A stretch of DNA of 24,046 nucleotides from contig JBBHKE010001378.1 in the NCBI GenBank assembly GCA_037447655.1, positions 302,692-326,737 of the forward strand. The letters run 5' to 3'. The translations under genes and the position numbers were made by a program. Positions 14,401 through 21,563 of this stretch are shown here, in pieces. The notes below the pieces were generated by a model. The model saw only the letters and a program-made list of their open reading frames with translations. It was not told where the DNA came from and did no database searches. How positions within the stretch are numbered: position 1 is the stretch's first letter; each line of letters opens with the position of its first letter. Source of the stretch: Zygnema cylindricum (Eukaryota; Streptophyta; Zygnematophyceae; Zygnematales; Zygnemataceae).

Positions 14401-17400
14401 GGAAAAGAGAGAAGGAAGTAGGGGAAGGAGTCTCTGTTAAGAAGGGCCCGGCTGTAATGCCTTTGGACGTGAACTTAGAGGGATCGTTGGAAAAGACGGA
14501 GGATAAAACTGAGGAGGAAGATGAGGGAGAGGGTGTTGAAAGGGATGAAGGGAAGGATTCTCAAAAAAAGAGCAAGAGGGCTAAAAAGAGGGAGAAAGAG
14601 GAGAGGTAAGAACGAGCCAGTATTTACAACTATCTTGAAAAATTGCAAGTTTTTTGCCGTTGATATTGCCTTGCAGAAAAGAGTTTCCGAATGTCGAACC
14701 TTGAAAACTATCCCACAAACCACTATGTAGAATGTATGATTATGTAAGCATTGATCTAAAATGTGGTCACAACTTTTTTCGAAAATTGTCTTTCAGCTGT
14801 TCCACAAATTGCTAGGAATATCATCCACTCTCTATGCTGTTTGCAAATATTATGATTTTATCTGGATATTCTTATTCCCTCCCACTTCCGACCCGGCTCT
14901 CTATCTTTCCACACTCGCCTCTTCTCCTCTCCTCTTTTCTACTCCTCACTTCCCGACTTCTTGTTCTGTACGCCTTTCCTCCTCTCCTCTCTCCCATTTC
15001 CCCTCTCCCCTTTCCCCTCTCCCCTTTCCCCTTCCCCCCCCCACCAATCCCATCCTCCCGTCTCCCCTCTCCCCTCCTCTCCCCTCCTTCCCTCCTCCTG
15101 CCGTCCCCTCTCACTTCCTCCTCTCCTCCCCCCTCTCCTTTCTCTCCTCTCCCTGCACTTCTCTCCTATCTCCTCCCTCTCCTCTCTCCTCTCCTCACTC
15201 TTTCTCTCCTCTCTCCTAACTTTCCTCTCACTCCTCCCTTCTCTTTCTTTTCCTCTCTTCTCTCCTCTCTCTCTCCTCTCTCCTCTCCTTTCTCTCCTCT
15301 CTCTCTCCTCTCCTCCCCTCCTCTCTCCTCTCTCTCCTCTTTCCATTCTCTCCTTTCTCTCTTTGTCTTTCCTCTCCTCTTTCTCCTCTCTCTCCTCCCC
15401 TCCTCCTCTCCTCTCTCTCTCTCTTCTCTCTGCTCTCTCCTTTCCTCTCTCCTCCCTCTCATCTCTCCTCTCTCTTCTCTCTCCTCTCTTCCCCCACTCT
15501 CCTCTTCTCTCCACTCTCCTCTCTCTCCTCTCTCTTCTCTCTCCTTTCTCCTCTCCACTCTCCTCTCTCTCCTCTCTCCTCTCTCTTCTCCCCAGAGAGG
15601 CGGCCATCCGAGTGGCAGAGGAGCGGAGAGTGGCGGGAGAGGCGGCTCCCACCACTATGGAGGACTACGAGCGTCTCTGTCTTTCCTCCCCATCCAGCAG
15701 TTATGTTTGGATCAAGTACATGGCCTTCCTCCTCTCCCTCACCGAAGTGGAGAAGGCTCGAGCAGTCGCAGAACGGTAAGAAATCACCAATTGCAATTTA
15801 CAGGTTCCAAATAATGTTGCGTATCATAACGTATTACTGGCCAATACATCATTTGCCATATCCATACAATAGTGTATCGTGGTTCATGGAAAACTGATAC
15901 CAAATATTTTTTCTCGCAAAACATGGCTATATATCGCAATGCGATACACGATAATATTATTTTTACACGATTATTTTACACGATAATATCGAAGTTCCCA
16001 GACCTTTTTGACCGCCCGTATCAAATATCGCACAGAGGTTTTTAATACACAACAACGATTTCCAATTCATATTTGGAGTTTGTTGTTGGAATATTTATGA
16101 GGAAAGGCTGGTTTGGAAGGAAGAAGTAAGGAGAAGAGGAGTTGGGGAGGAGGGAAGGGGTCGAGAGGAGGAAAGGATTACTTCTGGACAGGCGGTGTGA
16201 AGGATTGACTTTGGACCAGTGAAGGAAAGGAGGGAAGGGATCCTTCTAGGTTGAGAGAGAATGGATGAGGAGAGGATCCAACGAGGGAGGGAGGGAGGGA
16301 GGGATAGTCGTCTGGCAGTTAATGGTAGGGTGGGTAATGGAAATGCAGGGCTCTGACCACTATTCCGTACCGTGAGGAAGGAGAGAAGATGAATGTTTGG
16401 GTGGCATATCTCTCTCTCGAGAATATGCATGGAGATCCTCCTAAGGTGGGCATCTTTGTAATTTTCAAGTTTTGTAACTTAAACTTCCTTTTTGTGTGTG
16501 GGGATGAGGAATTGGATCCTGGCCGTGTCGTTGAGACTTGTAATAATAATAATATCAGTAATGTCTCGATGATTATATGACTTATCAATTAAGCTATTGT
16601 GACTTGTACTTTTTATCTCTCTTTATCTGTTTGGGGATTGTGTCGGTGGTCGTAGCTGTAGTTCTGGAAATATCGTGAGCGGTGGGGAGGGAGGGAGAGG
16701 GGGAGAGGGAGAGGCGTGGGGAGGGAGGGAGAGGGGGAGAGGGAGAGGGAGTGGAGGGCCGGGGGAGAGAGAGGGGGAGAGGGTGGGTGAGGGAGAAGGG
16801 AGGGAGTACTATATTTTTTTATTTTTGTTGGAAACTAAATTTTGTGCTGAATATTGACCTAGTTGACTTTTAAAGATTTGGTATGGAAAGTCAAAGTCAA
16901 ACTTGACTATGGCTGTATAACTTTAAAGCCATTTAGGAGGAAGGAAGCATGAAGGAGGGCTATAAAGAAGTAAATCTGTTGGAGGTTTGGTTGGGATTAA
17001 GGAGGTCAAATAGACTTGGCTTAATAATCTGTGATTGATTGTATATCGTGTTATGTACAATAATCGGCGATAACAATTATCGATATTCAGAGGTTCAATA
17101 TTTCAATATGTTCGGTATAGTACGATAGGTACGAATTGTACTGTATTTGGTGATGGTGACATATGCTATAACTGTATTTATGTTCATGCATCTTGTAAGT
17201 TGATTTTTCGGGTTTACGAACTTTGTGCTTGTCGCTCGCTGACTCTTATTTCCGTTGAGGAACTCGAAATATATACATTTTCCTTGTGTATTTGTGGCAT
17301 GTTGTTTTTGTTGAAATACTTAGTGTTTTTCTTATCGAAATTTATCGTCAATAAAATTTGAAATGCATATCAATCCGATTGACGATTATCGGCCACTGCA

Positions 17401-20400
17401 AGATTACCAAGTATTGATTATCGGGAATTCGCCCTCATTATGAATTCCTAACTAACCTTTATTCCCTTGAAAAGATTTTGCCCTTTTAGATGGTCAAGAT
17501 TCACTGATTCAATTATTTGTCAGGCTTCATTGTGAAATGTTTACTTGGAAGTAAATGTCACAAACCCGTCTTTGTCTATTGAATACGTTTCAAACCACAA
17601 TGTTGTGCATTTGAACAAAATGTTAATATCATATGAGATTCGTGCCTATGTATAGTTTTCTTAACTTACAAAGAACTGTGGAAAAAAAAGAGCGTTAAGG
17701 AATCTGTTTTGTCGATTGGAGTTTTGCAGGAGGCAGTTCTGAAACTATTTCAGAGAGCTTTGCAATATTGTGATCCCAAGAAGCTTCATTTAGCTCTTTT
17801 GGGACTCTATGAGAGAACAGAACAACACAGTTTGGCTGACGAGCTTTTCCGTTCTATGACTCGCAAATTCGGTACTTCAGCAAAGGTAAGAAATAGCTTG
17901 TGGGTAGGATTTGCCGGACAGGTTTCTTATGGGAATCTCAGGCAAACTGGTTTAAATCTGTAGTTGTAAACAGACTCTGATTATTGAGAAATGCTAAAAC
18001 TTTTTATCCTCCAAGCTCCAGATTCAAGCATCGACTTTGTCAGTGGCGTCTTAATGGAAGGTTGTTCAGTTTTTATTTAAGGATTCAAGGATTTTTTGAA
18101 GTTTTGAAGGTTTTTATCGTCATCAACCGTGATTATGAGGCAACTTGGTGTTTTTTCAATTGTTTCTTTTCTTTTTCAAAATCTCAGGCGATGAGTTTTA
18201 ACATTTGGGAGTTTGCAGGTTTGGTTAAGGAACATCCAAAATCTTCTCAATAGGGGCCTCCAGGAAGCTGCTCGGAAAGTACTCGACCGCTCACTTTTGA
18301 GCCTCCCAAAACGGAAGCACATTAAGGTACAAAACTAGACTGCTCATCATCAATTCTTGTGTAAAGGAATTATCAACAGCAAAGCAAAATCAATAAAAAC
18401 TAATTTAGGGTATGGCAAACTCGCGGATTGTAGTGCACCTTATTAACAATATTTTATGAATTTTGGCCAAAAGAGTTGCGACCGAATTAGTATACTTAAC
18501 ACTAGTTCTAGTGACAGGCTGTGTACTGTTTCAACCCAAAAAAACCTGAAAAACACTTTCCAGGTTTAGGGTTCACGTTGTGCAGACAGAGTTAAAAAAA
18601 AATTGTCGGGGCAAATATTGTTTAACAATAGACCTGGTTTTTAGGAATTAAAATGTCTGTTGAACAAGAATGGAAAGCTGAACAAGGAGTTAAAGACACT
18701 TTAGGAGACGCAGAAAAAAAAATGTTTCCACTTTGTCTTCTTTGTCTTCTTATGGACTTCGTCTTGTAATGCCATTTTGCTGTTTTTTTTCTTTAGGTTA
18801 TCTCCCGTTCGGCCCTTTTGGAATTTAAACATGGAACACCAGAACGAGCCCGGGCCATGTTTGATGGAATTTTGAGAAATTATCCAAAGAGGATAGACCT
18901 GTGGATCGTATATATTGACCAAGTAAGTGATCAAAAGAGGACCTACACATTATCCGAATGGAACGAGAATCTTGAATTTCAACTGTTTCAACTTTCCAGA
19001 TAGAGAAAGTCACTTTTTAATGGTCATTTTCTCCTCTGTGATTATATCTGTATATGAAAGTAACTGCAAGTTTAAGTTACTTTACTTTCTTTTTTATGGC
19101 TTTAGGAATTGGACGAGTTGTACTTGTAGTTGTTATTCTTTATTTGCTGGGAAGAGAGATTTGTGTCTATTGTTGCACCATGTTTCATTATGGAAACTGA
19201 TTCAGATGATTTTTTTTGCTGATTCTGTTTTCGTTTGTAAAGCCCTAACCTAATTCTCTCTGTTATCTCTTCATCTGACAGGAAATCCGGCTCAAAGATC
19301 AAGAGGTCATCCGTAGGTTGTTTGACAGAGCCATATCTCTTGACCTTCCAGCGAAGAAAATGAAGGTCAGCTTTCTTTTTTTTCCTTTATTGATGGTTTC
19401 TCCTACTGTGAATTTATTCTGATCTGAGAGTATATCCAATGTGTTGTTACTTGAGAATGTATGCTTTTTCTCTTTACAACTTACGGCAAATCCTAAATGC
19501 ATTTTGGTACGCCAAATTTACCTTCACAAATGACTGATAACTTGTAATATAGGCAATTTGTAATAACCTACATAGACAATTGTACGCAGTCATTACACAA
19601 TTGGCTATCAGAGTTAGTGTTCTGCCAAAGTGCGGTGTTTACCAAATTTTGAAGTCCTCTGTAGGAATAACTAAGGGTATTTTCATCGATTTCAACAAGC
19701 CTTCCGGTTTTCTTGAGTGCCGTAAATTTATTTTTTGAATCAAAGTAATGCATTAATGGGCGCCGTTTCTGTTCAAAATGTTTGCCTTTCCTTTCCATGC
19801 CTTTCCACCCGCTTAACTGCTCAACAGTTTAAACTGCAAGCCCAAAGGGTACAAATACTCTGTATGGTGGCCCTCAAAAGTTGGCTGTATACTAAGTGCG
19901 ACTACTGCTTTAGTCGAGGTTTCTTAGTATTTGGTGAAGGCAAAGCACATCCTATTTTTTAATGTGCTTTACTGTTATTTTCCTTTAAATTGTTTATAAA
20001 AAAGTACCGCGTAGATCTTGAAGTAGGGAAATATGATGGAAGTTGAGCCAAAATTGTACAAATGTTTGTCAGTGCCATATCAGGACAGAAAAACACAATG
20101 TAGAATTGCCGGTAAGACAAAAAGTGAAAACGTAGTGCCTGACTGGTGTCATCAAATTGGGTCGTCCGTGTCAGACAATAGGTTACTCACAAAAAGATGT
20201 CTTTCTTGGGAAATACGAGGCATCACTTGTCTTGTGTGTGTGTCTCAATAGCGACATTTATGTATGAATCTGACACAAATTGTCTCACAACTAGGCCCTT
20301 AGTATGTCTACTCGTTAATTTGTAAGCCGTAATTGCTCCTTATTTGCTTGGCAGGTTTATTTGAATGATTTTCATGCCAGGCAACGCTATTTCATGTGTG

Positions 20401-20970
20401 TAATGTTTTTAGATTAGGTGTTGTCCTTGTTTTTGTTTCTGATGACTGCATTTTATATGCTAAGTATATAATAATTTTACTTTTTTAATTATCTTACTTT
20501 ATCTTAGGTATATAATAATCTTACTTTATGCTAAGTGTATAATAATCTTACTTTTTTTAAAAGAAACTGGGGGCCAATGCTGGTGGGCTAAACATAGTCA
20601 TAACGAACAACAGTCATTGTTGACCATTTTCAAGTCCTATTTAGTTTTCTCCCGTGATTTCCATTTTTTAGTTCATTTGATTCTGTGTGAGTTTTTTTTT
20701 TATTTCGTTTCGGCTTTTCCTTTCTTTTGTCTCCATGTAGTCTGATAGTTTACCATTTACCATCACATGTTTTTAATAAAGCCTTGTTTTACTTTCAATA
20801 TAAAATTTTAGACCGGTTGTTTGGTCTGACGAGCATTTTGAGAAAATTTGTCTTTTTTGCAGTCTCTATTCAAGAAGTATCTCGACTATGAGAAGGAATA
20901 TGGAAATGAGGAGACAGTGGAGCAAGTGAAAGCTAAAGCTATGGCTTTTGTTGAAGGGAAAGTGGGTTGA
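1200..20970 (+). CDS. RRP5: RRP5/PDCD11-like rRNA biogenesis protein, 26 exons, 5' partial
   Basis: Nucleolar pre-rRNA processing factor of the Rrp5/PDCD11 family, needed in yeast and human for both 18S and 5.8S/25S-28S rRNA maturation. Exons: 1200-1360, 1702-1767, 2325-2431, 3240-3320, 3828-3902, 4304-4405, 4940-5198, 5444-5613, 6630-6737, 7314-7417, 8090-8234, 9055-9129, 9370-9547, 10035-10677, 11579-11639, 12542-12687, 13052-13241, 13588-13686, 14109-14605, 15596-15775, 16349-16445, 17730-17885, 18219-18326, 18797-18922, 19282-19365, 20863-20970. All introns are GT-AG and phases agree at every junction (4,126 coding nt; 1,374 complete codons plus TGA). Nine S1 repeats (residues about 1-940 of this partial protein) precede an acidic/basic linker (about 940-1089) and HAT/TPR-like repeats (about 1090-1374). 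Hallmarks include [27 protein letters not shown] and the C-terminal [11 protein letters not shown]. Known family members are about 1,700-1,900 residues, so some 350-500 N-terminal residues should lie upstream. Exon borders were chosen by eye from splice signals, phase and family similarity. Confidence 0.95.
1361..4939 (+). other. Introns 1-6 of RRP5
   Basis: Introns 1361-1701, 1768-2324, 2432-3239, 3321-3827, 3903-4303 and 4406-4939 (341, 557, 808, 507, 401 and 534 nt). All are GT-AG and AT-rich. I see no RNA gene or mobile-element protein in them. Intron 4 holds a short inverted pair (CACTATTT at 3551-3558, AAATAGTG at 3589-3596) and a 26-nt motif at 3519-3544 that recurs in intron 11. Intron 6 holds a TA/TG-rich patch near 4660-4712. 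Confidence 0.75.
2402..4405 (+). other. S1 repeat 2 in window (exons 3-6)
   Basis: Residues about 102-197. Exon 3 ends with QVLP; exon 4 gives [18 protein letters not shown] and LTGLAPLSQ, a textbook S1 core with the conserved GCFVRF strand. Exon 5 ([20 protein letters not shown]) and exon 6 ([16 protein letters not shown]) complete the fold. The following [14 protein letters not shown] matches the helical spacer that family members carry after this repeat. Exon 6 has a second in-frame acceptor 18 nt upstream at 4285/4286; 4304 is preferred because it joins VLVLQ directly to VDENADR. Confidence 0.88.
4940..5613 (+). other. S1 repeat 3 in window (exons 7-8)
   Basis: Residues 198-340. A helical spacer ([14 protein letters not shown] onwards) leads into an S1 fold: [20 protein letters not shown], then [11 protein letters not shown], then [19 protein letters not shown] and [10 protein letters not shown]. 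The exon 7 acceptor at 4938-4939 was chosen over the stronger-looking CAG at 4949-4950 because only 4940 keeps phase with exon 6 and gives the expected spacer residues. The exon 8 start at 5444 gives [11 protein letters not shown]. An alternative 9 nt upstream (5435) is also in frame. Exon 8 ends in a Lys-rich linker ([10 protein letters not shown]), probably disordered. Confidence 0.85.
5614..6629 (+). other. Intron 8 of RRP5 with diverged internal duplications
   Basis: 1,016 nt, GT-AG, no coding content recognised. It contains a 16-bp perfect direct repeat (TGAACCAAAGATTCTT at 6098-6113 and 6169-6184). It also has a diverged pair sharing TTACTCA-CAATTG and TTGCGT around 5753-5781 and 5929-5953. 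These suggest old local duplication rather than a known element. Confidence 0.6.
6630..8159 (+). other. S1 repeat 4 in window (exons 9-11)
   Basis: Residues about 341-434. Exon 9 has a charged lead ([15 protein letters not shown]) and [17 protein letters not shown]. Exon 10 gives [20 protein letters not shown], then HYCPGQ; exon 11 continues [13 protein letters not shown] and RLLLLLD. Phases are 0 at 6737/7314 and 2 at 7417/8090 (split Arg). The repeat is divergent but has the S1 order of a GGIVGY strand, a GQ turn and a final hydrophobic strand. Intron 10 contains a possible in-frame 36-nt microexon (7795-7830) that would fall just after the GQ turn. Confidence 0.82.
6845..6918. repeat. Perfect 37-bp tandem duplication in intron 9
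   Basis: Two head-to-tail identical copies, 6845-6881 and 6882-6918, each starting GAACTTGATCTGCG and ending GAATGTGATTA. Identity of the two copies implies a very recent duplication, or a sequencing/assembly duplication. The rest of intron 9 (6738-7313) shows nothing coding. Confidence 0.95.
7418..9054 (+). other. Introns 10 and 11 of RRP5
   Basis: Introns 7418-8089 (672 nt) and 8235-9054 (820 nt), on either side of exon 11 (8090-8234). Intron 10 has a strong T-rich false acceptor ending TTTTGTAG near 7616 and a possible 36-nt microexon at 7795-7830. Intron 11 carries the second copy of a 26-nt motif at 8290-8315. I recognise no other feature. Confidence 0.65.
8160..9547 (+). other. S1 repeat 5 in window (exons 11-13)
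   Basis: Residues about 435-543. Exon 11 ends with [11 protein letters not shown]; exon 12 is [20 protein letters not shown] then LHVSQ. Exon 13 continues with [35 protein letters not shown] and [14 protein letters not shown]. The core strands and the RGRLHVSQ motif are typical S1. The last strand is interrupted by a Gly/Pro/Lys-rich insertion (about [12 protein letters not shown]), so this copy is atypical. Phase 1 at the exon 13 donor matches the two-base start of exon 14 (split Asp). Confidence 0.82.
10035..10315 (+). other. S1 repeat 6 in window (first half of exon 14)
   Basis: Residues 544 to about 637, within the longest exon (643 nt). Motifs in order: [20 protein letters not shown], then [15 protein letters not shown], a turn segment [17 protein letters not shown] and the closing strand QSLRLTMV. 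It has the complete S1 order, with the usual RG-L surface motif at VRGNLF. A short Glu/Lys-rich linker ([10 protein letters not shown]) separates it from the next repeat in the same exon. Confidence 0.85.
10316..10677 (+). other. S1 repeat 7 in window (second half of exon 14)
   Basis: Residues about 638-758. Motifs: [56 protein letters not shown] and VNLSLRESL. The GRVS surface motif and the FKEGQ turn are standard for S1. A Gly-rich tail ([18 protein letters not shown]) is a flexible linker. The donor at 10678 leaves two bases, matched by the one-base start of exon 15. Two whole S1 repeats in one intron-free exon contrast with the rest of the gene, where each repeat is split over two to four exons. 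Confidence 0.85.
10678..12541 (+). other. Introns 14 and 15 of RRP5
   Basis: Introns 10678-11578 (901 nt) and 11640-12541 (902 nt) flank the 61-nt exon 15. Intron 14 contains a T homopolymer near 10707-10720 and a 13-mer CACACTAATGGTG (11165-11177) that is also in intron 9 (7253-7265). No gene, RNA or mobile-element protein was recognised in either intron. Confidence 0.65.
11579..13115 (+). other. S1 repeat 8 in window (exons 15-17)
   Basis: Residues 758 to about 848. Exon 15 (61 nt, the shortest) gives [19 protein letters not shown]. Exon 16 gives [20 protein letters not shown], then [20 protein letters not shown] and PGKLVKAR. Exon 17 begins [17 protein letters not shown]. The GCFVSLG core and RVELSLK close are strong S1 signatures. 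The exon 15 acceptor was fixed by phase: only the CAG at 11576-11578 supplies the single base needed after exon 14 and retains the conserved lead residues before the SLEDL helix. Confidence 0.88.
12953..13018 (+). repeat. G-rich purine tract in intron 16
   Basis: A nearly pure A/G stretch with five or more GGG runs separated by short loops (12957-12985), meeting the usual G-quadruplex pattern on the transcribed RNA's sense strand. It ends about 33 nt before the exon 17 acceptor (13050-13051), where a polypyrimidine tract would normally be expected. Confidence 0.85.
13116..14150 (+). other. S1 repeat 9 in window (exons 17-19), the last S1
   Basis: Residues about 849-938. Exon 17: [20 protein letters not shown] then ISIENSNL. 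Exon 18: [20 protein letters not shown] then [13 protein letters not shown]. Exon 19 opens [15 protein letters not shown]. This is the most canonical S1 in the window ([27 protein letters not shown]). It fits the last S1 of Rrp5, which in yeast belongs with the C-terminal half required for 18S rRNA production. Confidence 0.92.
14151..14605 (+). other. Acidic then basic low-complexity linker of RRP5 (exon 19)
   Basis: Residues about 938-1089 form a disordered linker between the S1 array and the HAT repeats. The first part is almost pure Glu/Gly/Asp/Ser, including a run of ten Glu near 14336-14365. The second part is Lys/Arg-rich ([31 protein letters not shown]), suitable for nucleolar or nuclear targeting. 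The family has a charged linker here, although its sequence is not conserved. The coding strand is GA-rich throughout, matching in sense the purine tracts of introns 20-21 and complementing the C/T tract of intron 19. Confidence 0.9.
14917..15595 (+). repeat. Long C/T-only (polypyrimidine) tract in intron 19
   Basis: About 680 nt of nearly pure C and T with very few purines, built of irregular CTCTCCT and TCCC units; the C/T bias starts near 14877. It runs directly to the CCCCAG acceptor of exon 20. Open frames across it on either strand encode only Ser/Leu/Pro or Arg/Glu runs and reflect composition, not genes. Such R-Y tracts can form triplex DNA. Confidence 0.95.
15776..16348 (+). other. 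Intron 20: palindromic AT segment followed by GA tract
   Basis: 573 nt. The first half holds a perfect inverted repeat (TATCGCA, A, TGCGATA at 15932-15946) followed by three copies of TACACGAT-AAT at 15945-15958, 15964-15977 and 15977-15990. This looks like a small transposon remnant, but no family was identified. The second half (about 16098-16305) is purine-rich and ends in five GGG runs at 16285-16303, a G-quadruplex pattern about 45 nt before the exon 21 acceptor. Confidence 0.75.
16446..17729 (+). other. Intron 21, 1,284 nt
   Basis: The second-longest intron, GT-AG. It contains the G-rich tract at 16679-16806 (listed separately), then AT-rich sequence with CGAT-type motifs: CGATAA-CAA-TTATCG hairpin at 17068-17082 and ATTATCGG copies near 17390 and 17417. 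These resemble the palindromic part of intron 20 and may be remnants of one repeat family. No coding content was recognised. Confidence 0.65.
16679..16806 (+). repeat. G-rich tract with 33-bp tandem duplication
   Basis: About 128 nt of nearly pure G/A with very many GGG runs. Two identical 33-bp copies (16682-16714 and 16716-16748; period 34) both start GTGGGGAGGGAGGG. It strongly fits G-quadruplex formation on the sense strand and is complementary in type to the C/T tract of intron 19. Confidence 0.92.
19366..20862 (+). other. Intron 25, longest intron (1,497 nt)
   Basis: The intron lies before the last exon. It contains three copies of a roughly 25-bp AT-rich unit (GCTAAGTATATAATAATxTTACTTT type) at 20459-20483, 20502-20527 and 20530-20554. 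The 19700-20250 part is less AT-rich, but no protein family, tRNA or snoRNA was recognised. The acceptor is TTTTTTGCAG ending at 20862. Confidence 0.65.
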
Positions 20971-21360
20971 TAGTTTTAGTTTTCTGGTATTGAGATATGG
21001 TTAAGGATAATAAGACAACAATATTTGGAATGAATGTGAAGTGAAGTAGGTAGAGGTGGGCAATTAAAGTAGAGAGGAATTTTTCGGGAGTTCGGCTATC
21101 TGTTTCCTTGTTTTTGTTTAGAAAAAAAAAAAAAAAATCTTATTCGAAGATTCATGAAAGGAAGATGTGTGGTGACATGTTTAACCGATGAATTGAGCGT
21201 TTTTATTCAATCCTTCCTGGGGAACGTTTTGAGGGTTTGATAGAAATACTTAGTGTTAAATACTGGTGTGGGCTGTCATGATCATAATGCATGCATTGAG
21301 AGGAGAATCTACGGGTGTTTTTCTGTTGAAATACCTGTAAATCTACACCGTCAGATCTAA
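20971..21360 (+). other. Presumed RRP5 3' UTR and immediate downstream DNA
   Basis: AT-rich sequence directly after the TGA. No exact AATAAA was seen in the first 230 nt; AATAAG near 21009 is a weak substitute. An A homopolymer of about 16 lies at 21122-21137, genomic in appearance. The mRNA end cannot be placed from sequence alone. Confidence 0.45.
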
Positions 21361-21563
21361 GATTCTACGCTCTCCTGTATCCCTCACTAAGCGATTGCTT
21401 CTCCTTTTTCCTTCTGACAATGTCACGCCTTCAGAACTAGGATTGTACTCCCTCACTATGCCACAGCTGCTCCTTGTCACTATGTCACGTCCTCAGTTTC
21501 AAGATTGTACCCTCTCACTACTAGAAACTCCTCTCCGTCATACTATGTCACGCTCTCGTATCT
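21361..21563. repeat. Degenerate tandem repeat of about 61-80 bp, three copies
   Basis: Units begin GATTCTAC at 21361 and GATTGTAC at 21441 and 21503. Each continues through CCCTCACTA and a TGTCACG-C-T-C block before the next unit. Unit lengths are about 80, 62 and 61 bp. An open frame (21395-21790, 131 codons) crosses it, but its product matches no family I know. Confidence 0.7.

Larger units (their letters stand above)
15596..20970 (+). other. C-terminal HAT/TPR-like repeat domain of RRP5 (exons 20-26)
   Basis: Residues 1090-1374, ending at the natural stop. Motifs: [20 protein letters not shown] and [16 protein letters not shown] (exons 20-21), [17 protein letters not shown] (exon 21), [20 protein letters not shown] (exon 22), [19 protein letters not shown] (exon 23), [20 protein letters not shown] then IVYIDQ (exon 24), [20 protein letters not shown] (exon 25) and [16 protein letters not shown] (exon 26). 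The repeated W-Y-E / A-R-FERAL pattern of about 34 residues is that of HAT repeats, shared with Rrp5, Utp6 and splicing factors such as Clf1. No truncation is visible: order and ending match PDCD11 closely. Confidence 0.95.

Noticed and set aside
14834-15814. Open frames of 130-326 codons on both strands across the C/T tract (Ser/Leu/Pro-rich on +, Arg/Glu-rich on -)
   Set aside because: C/T-only DNA contains no stop codons on either strand in most frames, so openness is uninformative. The tract lies in an intron ending at a correct acceptor, and only 15596-15775 at its end is coding.
1361-20862. Intron-hosted C/D snoRNAs, expected in some ribosome-biogenesis genes
   Set aside because: TGATGA words occur (for example 3428 and 1859), but no properly spaced CTGA with terminal pairing was found by eye. 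A covariance-model or snoscan run would settle it.
21122-21137. A homopolymer after the stop codon as sign of a processed retrocopy
   Set aside because: The gene retains 25 introns, so it is not a retrocopy. The A run is an ordinary genomic homopolymer and is not directly preceded by a poly(A) signal.
17313-21257. Shared 15-mer GAAATACTTAGTGTT in intron 21 (17313) and the 3' flank (21243)
   Set aside because: The flanks do not align beyond a few bases. A single AT-rich 15-mer is insufficient evidence for a repeat family.
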